DNA from: an uncultured Oligoflexia bacterium
GTDB taxonomy: Bacteria > Bdellovibrionota > Bacteriovoracia > Bacteriovoracales > Bacteriovoracaceae
Direction: 5' to 3'
Assembly (NCBI GenBank): GCA_950061135.1
Contig: CATLVU010000012.1
Coordinates: 1-38,146 of the forward strand
Length of the DNA: 38,146 nt
This document shows, piece after piece, positions 32,802-38,146 of the stretch. Below the pieces are notes generated by a model that was not told the DNA's origin, did no database searches, and was given only the letters and a program-made list of their open reading frames with translations. Position 1 is the stretch's first letter, and every line of letters begins with the position of its first letter. Position numbers and translations under genes: made by a program.

Positions 32802-34220
32802 ATGATTAACTTTAAAAACACATATACTCAATTGCCCGATCATTTTTATCAAAAAGTAAAGCCTGCAAAGTTTGAAAGTCCTTCTCTAATTGCTTTTAAT
32901 AAAGAGCTTGCATTAGAACTTGGAATTCATTTTGAAAAATATACTGATCTTGAAATCGCAAATATTTTCTCAGGACAGAAAATACTTGAAGGTTCAGACC
33001 CTATAGCAATGGCCTATGCTGGATTTCAATTTGGTCATCCCAACCCTCAACTCGGAGACGGCCGGGCCCATTTACTAGGAGAAGTTAATGGATTTGATGT
33101 GCAACTTAAAGGCTCAGGACAAACACGTTTTTCAAGACAAGGTGATGGCCGTAGTGCCTTAGGCCCTGTTATTCGAGAGTATTTAGTAAGTGAGGCAATG
33201 CATGCTCTAGAAGTTCCAACCACAAGAGCGCTTTGCGCTGTTAGTACAGGAGAGATGGTTCATCGACAATTTGGACCTGAACCAGGAGGCGTTTTTACTA
33301 GAGTTGCTTCTAGTCATATAAGAGTTGGGACCTTTCAGTATTTCTTTTTTCAAAATGATCTTAAATCATTAGAACAACTTTTAAACTATACCATTAACAG
33401 GCATTATCCTGAGTTCAATGAATTGAGCTTGAAAGATAAATCTCTTAGTCTCATCAAAGCTCTTATCAAAAAGCAATCAGAGCTTATTGCAAAATGGTAT
33501 TCCATAGGCTTTATCCACGGGGTGATGAATACAGATAATTTTTCTGTCGCAGGTATTACCATTGATTATGGCCCTTGCGCATTTATGGATGAGTTTAAAT
33601 TCAATAAAGTTTTTAGCTCTATTGATCATCGAGGTCGATATTCTTACTCAAATCAAACAACAATCGCCCAATGGAATATTTTAAGACTTGCTGATTGTCT
33701 TCTACCTTTTATTGATCAATCTTTGCCAAAAGCGGCCAAAATAGTCGAAGATGAAATAAGTGACCTTATGAACCTTTTTTCTCTTAAATCAATGCAATTG
33801 CTCGCAAGAAAAATTGGTATTGATGATTACACTGATCAAGATGAACTTCTAATTCAAAACTTTATACAATACCTAGAAGAACAGACGATAGATTTTACCT
33901 TGGCCTTTAGGAACTTACCGAAACTTTTTAATAATGATTCTAGTTTTTATCCAGCATCAACGAAATTAGATTCGTTTGTAGATCAATGGAGAAAAAGAGT
34001 AAAAAGCATTGATCACTTAGATAAGATTAATCCCTTATACATACCTAGAAATCACCAAGTAGAAAAAGCTATTCAAGAGGCCTATCAAAATGATTTTTCA
34101 CATTTTCATAAGCTTCATCAAGTTCTCAAAACCCCTTATACTGAACAAGAAAAAGCATCAGGATTTGAATTACCACCAACTAAAGATAATCGTGTTTATC
34201 AAACATTTTGTGGTACTTAA
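32802..34220 (+). CDS. selO: Protein adenylyltransferase SelO (YdiU/UPF0061)
   Basis: The 472-residue pseudokinase-fold enzyme transfers AMP from ATP to Ser, Thr or Tyr of proteins. Signature segments are AYAGFQFGHPNPQLGDGRAH, QLKGSGQTRFSRQGDGRSALG, GFIHGVMNTDNFS (about 236-249) and DYGPCAFMDEF. Length is normal. The third residue from the end is Cys (YQTFCGT), the place of selenocysteine in eukaryotic members. It would answer oxidative stress by modifying metabolic enzymes, as described for the family. The promoter region to 32713 has no notable motif. Confidence 0.95.
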   Translation: MINFKNTYTQLPDHFYQKVKPAKFESPSLIAFNKELALELGIHFEKYTDLEIANIFSGQKILEGSDPIAMAYAGFQFGHPNPQLGDGRAHLLGEVNGFDVQLKGSGQTRFSRQGDGRSALGPVIREYLVSEAMHALEVPTTRALCAVSTGEMVHRQFGPEPGGVFTRVASSHIRVGTFQYFFFQNDLKSLEQLLNYTINRHYPEFNELSLKDKSLSLIKALIKKQSELIAKWYSIGFIHGVMNTDNFSVAGITIDYGPCAFMDEFKFNKVFSSIDHRGRYSYSNQTTIAQWNILRLADCLLPFIDQSLPKAAKIVEDEISDLMNLFSLKSMQLLARKIGIDDYTDQDELLIQNFIQYLEEQTIDFTLAFRNLPKLFNNDSSFYPASTKLDSFVDQWRKRVKSIDHLDKINPLYIPRNHQVEKAIQEAYQNDFSHFHKLHQVLKTPYTEQEKASGFELPPTKDNRVYQTFCGT

Positions 34221-34228
34221 GATCTAAG

Positions 34229-34591
34229 TTATTTAGATAAAACTAGCTCTATGTTTTTGTCTCCTAATTTAATCGGTGCTTTTGTGCTTACTTCAATCCC
34301 CGACTTATCCATTGCACCACCATTAGGACTTATTCTAGCAGTTATTGTAAACGGGCCTTTAAATGGTAAGCTTTTAACCATCTGATTAGATTTATCTAAA
34401 CTAAATTTTAATGGGAAGCTCGGTGATTCAATTCGCTTAACTGCCAAAGGCATTCTAATAGATCCATCATGTTTTTTAGCAAAAATAAATAGAGTTCCCT
34501 TCGGCGTTTCTCCTATAATTTTAATAACCCCTTCAATTGAACTCGCTTGAACTGAGCTACCAAGCATAAATATAAAAAGTATGAATTTCAT
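34229..34591 (-). CDS. Secreted CcmI C-terminal-like domain protein
   Basis: The 120-residue protein has a signal peptide (MKFILFIFMLGSSVQAS) and then one beta-rich domain. Its sequence follows the C-terminal domain of CcmI/CycH cytochrome c maturation proteins: GTLFIFAKKHDGSIRMPLAVKRI, PLKFSLDKSNQM, FTITARISPNGGAMDKSGIEVS. In CcmI that domain is periplasmic and binds apocytochrome or CcmH. Here it stands alone, without the membrane and TPR parts and with no other ccm gene near. It has an AGGAG ribosome site. It converges with selO, eight bases apart. Confidence 0.78.
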   Translation of the reverse strand: MKFILFIFMLGSSVQASSIEGVIKIIGETPKGTLFIFAKKHDGSIRMPLAVKRIESPSFPLKFSLDKSNQMVKSLPFKGPFTITARISPNGGAMDKSGIEVSTKAPIKLGDKNIELVLSK

Positions 34592-34729
34592 AAATTACTC
34601 CTAGATTATCGATTTTTCTCAATAGTATTATATAAAAGTAGAAAATATAAAGATATAGAAATAATTAATGATATAAATCTACGTGAAAAGTTTATTTCAA
34701 AAGCGCAACTAGCGATAAATTTAAATCTG

Positions 34730-34745
34730 AAGAAGAGTGCTTCTT
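34730..34745 (-). terminator. Weak hairpin after the 34757-35149 gene
   Basis: AAGAAG-AGTG-CTTCTT is a perfect six-base stem with a four-base loop, 11 bases after the stop codon. The U-tract is poor (CAGATTTAAATTT), so termination is uncertain. Confidence 0.35.
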
Positions 34746-34756
34746 AATCATCCTTT

Positions 34757-35149
34757 TTAACGTCGACACCATACATAGCTGATATTATGGCTGACAGTGA
34801 TTTCTTGTAGCTTATTTTGGTTATCTTTTTCCAGTATTAAAGTCACAAAGTCACCTTGTGCTGACATATATCTTAACTCTAAACTAGCTGCACTCTGATC
34901 ATGTTTACAAAAGTACAAACTTTTCACTTCGCTAAAGTTTATATTCACTTGTGCTTTACCAAACGTAAAGTTTTGAGCAGTAAAGCGCATACTGTCACCA
35001 TCCCAACTCATTGATGTTTTACAATTATCTTGATTAATCATTTGAAGTCCTAAGGTGTAGGCCTTAAAAACTTTTTCACATTTATCAATCTCCGAAGATA
35101 TTGAATAGCATGGCATGATCGCTAATAAAGATAAAAGTAATATTCGCAT
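34757..35149 (-). CDS. Small secreted protein of unknown function
   Basis: The 130-residue protein has a signal peptide (about 1-18, MRILLLSLLAIMPCYSIS). The mature part is beta-rich with four Cys (DKCEKV, DNCKTS, YFCKHD, VWCRR), likely two disulfides in the periplasm. I do not recognise it. AGAGGA precedes ATG 35149. It stands alone between selO's neighbour and the accessory region. Confidence 0.72.
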   Translation of the reverse strand: MRILLLSLLAIMPCYSISSEIDKCEKVFKAYTLGLQMINQDNCKTSMSWDGDSMRFTAQNFTFGKAQVNINFSEVKSLYFCKHDQSAASLELRYMSAQGDFVTLILEKDNQNKLQEITVSHNISYVWCRR

Positions 35150-35421
35150 TTGGGTCCTCTATATTTTGTAAATTATAAGTCTCCATAATGCTAACAAAGA
35201 ATCTATCTCAAGACAAAATGAATAGAGGATGGGACCTATGGTCTTTCTTTCATATTCTGTTTAAGGATTCGGAGGGCTAACATTGAGGTTTAATGGTGGA
35301 GGTGAAGTCACCATAAGTATATTAAATAGTTAAGTTGATATGTATTACAAAATCACTACAAATTGTAATTAGCTGAAATTATGGCGGTGAACTTTAATTT
35401 CTCACCACCTCAAATATTTAA
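35150..35421. other. 272-base gap with dyads and the left direct repeat
   Basis: No open frame of note lies here. It contains the 11-base repeat at 35294-35304, a dyad ATGGTG/CACCAT around it (35293-35314) and a stem GGCGGTGA/TCACCACC near 35380-35409 with one mismatch. It marks the change from ordinary chromosomal genes to the kinase/GNAT/toxin-antitoxin group. Confidence 0.4.
35294..35304 (+). repeat. Left copy of an 11-base direct repeat (possible att site)
   Basis: TGGTGGAGGTG here is identical to 37740-37750, where it forms the end of a tmRNA-like 3' sequence. The GC-rich word stands out in AT-rich DNA. Confidence 0.4.
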
Positions 35422-35988
35422 CTAGGGTTCAATAAATGAAAAGATTTGCTTTGCTGTCTCAGATGCACTCAAAGATTCATTGTTAATCTTTAAGTAATTT
35501 TCATAATAAAAAATATCTTTATCACTCAGATTCAACTTATATTTCTCATCACAGTCTATGAGGTTATTGTCAGACCATTCTAAATTTCTTTTTGATGGTT
35601 TTTCTAGTAGCCGTTCTTCGCCTCTATTTCTTTTCAGTCTTTCTTTCTGACTTGCCTCAAGCTCTACATAATATGACTCTCCACCAACTTCATGAAAAAT
35701 CGAAGTTAATGAGTCAATAAACCTCTTTTCACTTTCTTGATTAAAATCCCATACAAAAGTAAAGATCAAGCCAGGTAAATCGCTATTAGCTACCTCTTCC
35801 AATATTTGCCTTCTAAATTGACCTGTTAAACGATTAAATTCTTTTGTTCCAAACTCGAAGAAAGGTAACACGATTTCAATTGTCATATGATTATGGAATA
35901 GCTTTAAACCAGATATTTTCTCTAATTCCCTACCAACAGTCATCTTCCCAACAGCGGGTGGTCCAAATAGAATTACTAGTCTTTTCAT
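35422..35988 (-). CDS. P-loop nucleotide-binding protein, kinase-like
   Basis: The 188-residue protein begins MKRLVILFGPPAVGKMTVG, with the Walker A motif GPPAVGKMT at about 9-17. The following pattern (LFHNHMTIEIVLPFFEFG, LIFTFVWDF, YYVELEASQKERLKRNRGEERL) is that of small AAA/shikimate-kinase-like proteins of the kind found in cassettes. The phosphate acceptor is unknown. ATG 35988 overlaps the stop of the GNAT gene (ATGA), so the two are coupled; a GTG at 36006 is less likely. Confidence 0.82.
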   Translation of the reverse strand: MKRLVILFGPPAVGKMTVGRELEKISGLKLFHNHMTIEIVLPFFEFGTKEFNRLTGQFRRQILEEVANSDLPGLIFTFVWDFNQESEKRFIDSLTSIFHEVGGESYYVELEASQKERLKRNRGEERLLEKPSKRNLEWSDNNLIDCDEKYKLNLSDKDIFYYENYLKINNESLSASETAKQIFSFIEP

Positions 35989-36509
35989 AATTTTATATTT
36001 TCCCACTCATACATTAATTCTTTAACTTTTTGTCCTGCAATCTCATCTTCTTTATCCCTTCCACTGTATCTTCCGCCTACTTTCTCATAAAAACTAATAG
36101 TAGGATTATTATCCAAAACCCAAAGATAACCCTTAGAGAATCCTTTATCGATAAGAGCGTCAAAATATTGCTTCAAGAGATTTAAGCCAATTTTCTTTCC
36201 ATGGTATTTTTCTAAAAGATAGATACACCATACTTCACACCAATCTTTTTTATCTTCATCTCTACCATGTGTCCCATTAACAAAACCGACAATACCATGA
36301 TCAACTGACTCAGCGACAAGTGTGACTTGCTCAAAATTTTGAGTTACTTTTTTCCAAAGCTCATACCTGTTTTTGAAGTTCAATGGTCTTTCATCAAGAA
36401 ACTCTTGAGGAAGTAAACCTTTATATGCTTCACGCCATGAATTTATATGAACATTTGCTATCTCGGCAGCATCATCAACTGATGCTTTTCTTATGGTTAT
36501 CCCTTCCAT
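35985..36509 (-). CDS. GNAT-family N-acetyltransferase
   Basis: The 174-residue protein has the GNAT order of elements: ITIRKASVDDAAEIANVHINSWREAYKG at the N-terminus, the acetyl-CoA loop in CIYLLEKYHGKKIGLNLL (about 104-121) and the late LWVLDNNPTISFYEKVGGR. It would acetylate an amine on a small molecule or protein; the substrate is unknown. An AGGAT ribosome site precedes ATG 36509. It is 13 bases after the antitoxin gene and overlaps the kinase gene, so the four genes form one run. Confidence 0.92.
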   Translation of the reverse strand: MEGITIRKASVDDAAEIANVHINSWREAYKGLLPQEFLDERPLNFKNRYELWKKVTQNFEQVTLVAESVDHGIVGFVNGTHGRDEDKKDWCEVWCIYLLEKYHGKKIGLNLLKQYFDALIDKGFSKGYLWVLDNNPTISFYEKVGGRYSGRDKEDEIAGQKVKELMYEWENIKL

Positions 36510-36522
36510 AAATTGATCCTAT

Positions 36523-36822
36523 CTACGCCGCTAAATCCAACGGTATATTAACTACCTTAATCCCAAACGGAGCAATCAACTTCTTAATCGTAGAAACCTT
36601 TAAGTCCTTCCCTTTTTTAAGATAATTACTGATATTTGATGATGGAAGCCCACATAGATTTGAAAACTCTTTAAGACCCATCACTTTGACTATGGCCCTA
36701 AGCACCTCAAGATCATTATCATACTCTTCTTGAAGAGCTTCAAAATACATCTTTCTTCTTTTTTTACTTTTGATTAGCTCAGCACTTAAATCTTTTTGCC
36801 AATCACTAAATCTATTTGCCAT
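36523..36822 (-). CDS. HTH antitoxin of a HigBA/RelE-type pair
   Basis: The 99-residue protein has a C-terminal helix-turn-helix (about 55-85: FSNLCGLPSSNISNYLKKGKDLKVSTIKKLIAPFG) after a helical N-terminal part that probably wraps the toxin. Its start overlaps the toxin's end by 11 bases. Toxin-first order is that of higBA-type modules. It should neutralise the toxin and bind the promoter dyad at 37136-37160. Confidence 0.88.
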   Translation of the reverse strand: MANRFSDWQKDLSAELIKSKKRRKMYFEALQEEYDNDLEVLRAIVKVMGLKEFSNLCGLPSSNISNYLKKGKDLKVSTIKKLIAPFGIKVVNIPLDLAA

Positions 36823-37111
36823 TTAGATACTCCTGGTAAATCTGTTTTGCTTGATCAATGTCTTTAGATTGATCACGCTTGGTATTCTTGCCACCACCAT
36901 TTAAAAGAAGGATGAGTTTCTTACCATCAAAAGCATAGTAAACTCTTAATCCACTTTTAAACTTTAGTTCAAAAATATCTCCAAGCTTTTTAAAGACACC
37001 AAAGTTATTGTCGACCAATATTCTTGTGAATCTTACATCAACTTGGGTCTTTTGAGTCATATCAAGCTTTTTGTACCACTTATTAAATTTTTCCGACTTG
37101 ATAATCTTCAT
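36812..37111 (-). CDS. RelE/HigB-family toxin
   Basis: The 99-residue protein follows the RelE/ParE fold: KFNKWYKKLDMTQKTQVDVRFTRI, then FGVFKKLGDIFELKFKSGLRVYYAFDGKKLILLLNGGGKNTKRDQSKDIDQAK. The last segment is typical of the HigB-like group next to HTH antitoxins. Members cut mRNA on the ribosome. No ribosome site of note is seen before ATG 37111. Its promoter and operator lie directly upstream. Confidence 0.9.
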   Translation of the reverse strand: MKIIKSEKFNKWYKKLDMTQKTQVDVRFTRILVDNNFGVFKKLGDIFELKFKSGLRVYYAFDGKKLILLLNGGGKNTKRDQSKDIDQAKQIYQEYLNGK

Positions 37112-37135
37112 GCTTAATCTACCATTCTTTTGTAA

Positions 37136-37160
37136 ATTATACTATGGTATAATTATAGTA
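37136..37160 (-). promoter_or_regulatory. Operator/promoter dyads of the toxin-antitoxin pair
   Basis: ATTATAC-TATG-GTATAAT (37136-37153) is a perfect seven-base dyad. It overlaps a second one, TACTAT (37140-37145) with ATAGTA (37155-37160). Both contain TATAAT-like boxes on the minus strand, so binding there would block transcription, as expected for an autoregulated module. Confidence 0.6.
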
Positions 37161-37170
37161 TGTAATAATT

Positions 37171-37515
37171 TTAATGAGTTATTAAATGCTCAATTAGAGA
37201 GCGTACTGTCTTTAAATCCCGATCTTTTAGCTTTGGAATTAACTCAGTCACTATTTCTAGTTCAGATTGTTCCTCTTGCCAGTTTTTGACCAAATTCTTA
37301 AATGTGGCCTCTTTGATGCCGTAGGTATCAAGAAGTCGTTTTAAACGCTCCCCTTTTGGCACATTCTCTCTACCATTTTCCACTTGTGAAATAAGAGAAC
37401 CTGAGATCCCTATCAACTCTCCAGCTTTACGCATTGAGAGCCCTTTACGTTCTCGCAATTGTTTAAGCACTCTAGCCTCATTAGTCATCACAATTTGATT
37501 TGTTCTTTTACTCAT
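37171..37515 (-). CDS. XRE-family transcriptional regulator
   Basis: The 114-residue protein has a helix-turn-helix (LKQLRERKGLSMRKAGELIGISGSLISQVENGRENVPKG, about 17-55) followed by a helical segment that could dimerise. ATG 37515 is preferred over TTG 37530 and ATG 37488; none has a good ribosome site. An upstream dyad CAATT/AATTG near 37527-37545 may be its operator. It lies just upstream of the toxin gene on the same strand and could control the cassette. Confidence 0.85.
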   Translation of the reverse strand: MSKRTNQIVMTNEARVLKQLRERKGLSMRKAGELIGISGSLISQVENGRENVPKGERLKRLLDTYGIKEATFKNLVKNWQEEQSELEIVTELIPKLKDRDLKTVRSLIEHLITH

Positions 37516-37566
37516 ATAAAGACTATACAATTACTTAATTAAATTGACTATATGTTTAGCTTTCGC

Positions 37567-37604
37567 TGTAGTAATCACCCCGTTAACTACGACCAATTAC
37601 TACA
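37567..37604. repeat. Nine-base inverted repeat
   Basis: TGTAGTAAT (37567-37575) and ATTACTACA (37596-37604) are exact reverse complements, with a 20-base spacer. It lies between the XRE gene and the tmRNA-like end and could be a recombinase or regulator site. The rest of 37531-37700 shows no gene. Confidence 0.5.
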
Positions 37605-37700
37605 AATGTATGCAACTGGGGTCATTTCAGGTGATTTCTAGTGATATAAAAAACATCGGTTGTTTACAGAGGGAAAGTAACTAGTTGTAATTAAAGAAAT

Positions 37701-37723
37701 AAAAAAAGCTCCCTAGTGGAGCT
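37701..37723 (-). terminator. Rho-independent terminator after the tmRNA-like end
   Basis: On the minus strand AGCTCC-ACTAG-GGAGCT is followed by a run of seven T. It ends 17 bases after the CCA of the tmRNA-like sequence, as for a real stable RNA gene. Confidence 0.85.
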
Positions 37724-37739
37724 AATTCTATCTTTCCAG

Positions 37740-37750
37740 TGGTGGAGGTG
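37740..37750 (+). repeat. Right copy of the 11-base direct repeat (possible att site)
   Basis: TGGTGGAGGTG, the same word and orientation as at 35294-35304. Together they frame about 2.4 kb that holds the kinase, GNAT, toxin-antitoxin and XRE genes. Confidence 0.4.
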
Positions 37751-37770
37751 CCGGAATCGAACTAACGTCC
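37740..37770 (-). ncRNA. tmRNA 3'-end-like remnant
   Basis: Minus-strand GGACG..TTCGATTCC..CACCTCCACCA matches the usual tmRNA 3' end (GGACG, T-loop TTCGATTCC, acceptor strand, CCA), but the T-stem is broken: TTAG faces CCGG and one base is missing. No tmRNA 5' half (GGGG..TTCGAC) lies within the 275 bases before it, and no tRNA fold fits well. It is probably the 3' fragment left by insertion at ssrA, or a decayed copy. The right direct repeat (37740-37750) is its last 11 bases. Confidence 0.45.
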
Positions 37771-37928
37771 TATTTTTATTAATACTCGTTAGTCATCTGT
37801 AGCCAAAATAGCCACTACACATCCCTTGGGCCCTTAAACAAGTCACTACTTAAAAGTGTAGTACTAGAGCTGTTGTAGAGTACATTATTTTTGAAATAAA
37901 TGCATCAAAATTAAATCAGACTCTTTTT

Positions 37929-37953
37929 AATATGCTTTATTATTAAGCATATT
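37929..37953. terminator. Bidirectional hairpin between the partial gene and the tmRNA-like end
   Basis: AATATGCTT (37929-37937) pairs with AAGCATATT (37945-37953) around a seven-base loop. T-rich stretches lie on both sides in the plus strand, with A-rich flanks in the minus strand. It lies 64 bases after the stop of the gene cut by the window edge. Confidence 0.55.
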
Positions 37954-38016
37954 TTTTGAAACACTTAATAGGAGTGCAGATCATCATAAAAATTGCAAAA
38001 CTCATCCATGTTTTAT

Positions 38017-38146
38017 TTATCTTTTTTTCCACTTTAGCTTTAGTTCCTTTTCAGCTAGCCAACACAAATTTTCAGGATATTCTCCTTTAGTGTAACGATG
38101 AAGAATTTTTTCATAAATCTCTTGTGGAAGTGGGCTTGTCCCCTTT
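38017..38146 (-). CDS. C-terminal end of an unknown gene, cut by the window edge
   Basis: From the window edge one minus-strand frame reads through 42 codons to a TAA at 38019-38017, ending IYEKILHRYTKGEYPENLCWLAEKELKLKWKKR. Codon use resembles the neighbours, and the strand matches the downstream terminator. The start is outside the window and no family is recognised. Confidence 0.5.
   Translation of the reverse strand, partial: KGTSPLPQEIYEKILHRYTKGEYPENLCWLAEKELKLKWKKR

Noticed and set aside
37740-37835. Complete tRNA gene
   Set aside because: A D-arm (GTAG/CTAC) and an acceptor-like 3' strand can be drawn, but the T-stem and anticodon stem do not pair and the acceptor has a mismatch whichever way it is aligned.
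37740-38016. Intact tmRNA gene
   Set aside because: There is no 5' GGGG..TTCGAC end and no tag reading frame in the 275 bases before the next gene.

Overview
The window is an AT-rich stretch of a Gram-negative chromosome. Nearly every isolated gene has a signal peptide or a lipobox. TolQ/ExbB-TolR/ExbD and AgmX/PglI-type envelope proteins, a secreted protein glutaminase, a very large SpvB/RHS protein and a Bdellovibrio-style mix of RNA-binding proteins all occur here. My best guess is a member of the Bdellovibrionota, Bacteriovorax/Halobacteriovorax-like. That is an inference from gene content; no marker gene settles it.

Bases 1-2660 hold a sulfide/redox module: a rhodanese, a type II sulfide:quinone oxidoreductase and a Prx6-type peroxiredoxin. 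Each has an FNR/CRP-family box centred exactly 41.5 bases before a promoter position predicted from its own -10 box. Bases 2665-7126 hold a secreted protein glutaminase, a cold-shock protein, a SulP transporter coupled to a tandem universal stress protein, and a tail-anchored protein. Bases 7168-10830 hold a lone receiver domain, a lipoprotein and an RNA-metabolism cluster: a possible CarD-like protein, a DEAD-box helicase with an Arg/Ser tail, a small basic protein and an RRM protein.

Bases 11101-15640 are a tightly packed seven-gene run on the minus strand (mntP, PepSY lipoprotein, cytochrome b561, cupin, two VOC proteins, ABC-F ATPase) behind a recognisable yybP-ykoY manganese riboswitch with its own promoter. 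Bases 15755-20602 hold a TolQ/TolR-type proton channel pair facing a five-gene overlapping operon (beta-barrel-like protein, two periplasmic proteins including a repeat protein, a small secreted protein, an AgmX/PglI-type TonB-like protein). This looks like a proton-driven envelope machine of the Tol/Agl-Glt kind.

Bases 20707-32234 hold an 1825-residue Sec-exported SpvB/FG-GAP/RHS protein with a Gly/aromatic-rich 190-residue tip, a small membrane protein directly downstream of it, and two large divergent secreted proteins of unknown function that share a Gly-rich C-terminal style. Bases 32237-35149 hold a DUF985 cupin, SelO, a free-standing CcmI C-terminal-like domain and a small secreted protein.

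Bases 35290-37750 look like accessory DNA: a P-loop kinase, a GNAT acetyltransferase, a HigBA-type toxin-antitoxin pair and an XRE regulator. They lie between two direct copies of an 11-base sequence, the right copy being part of a tmRNA 3'-end-like sequence. A partial gene is cut by each window edge. I saw no CRISPR array, rRNA, transposase or complete canonical tRNA.

A recurring theme is leader RNA in which the Shine-Dalgarno sequence has a complementary arm 15-40 bases upstream, most strikingly a perfect 14-base arm pair at the peroxiredoxin gene.
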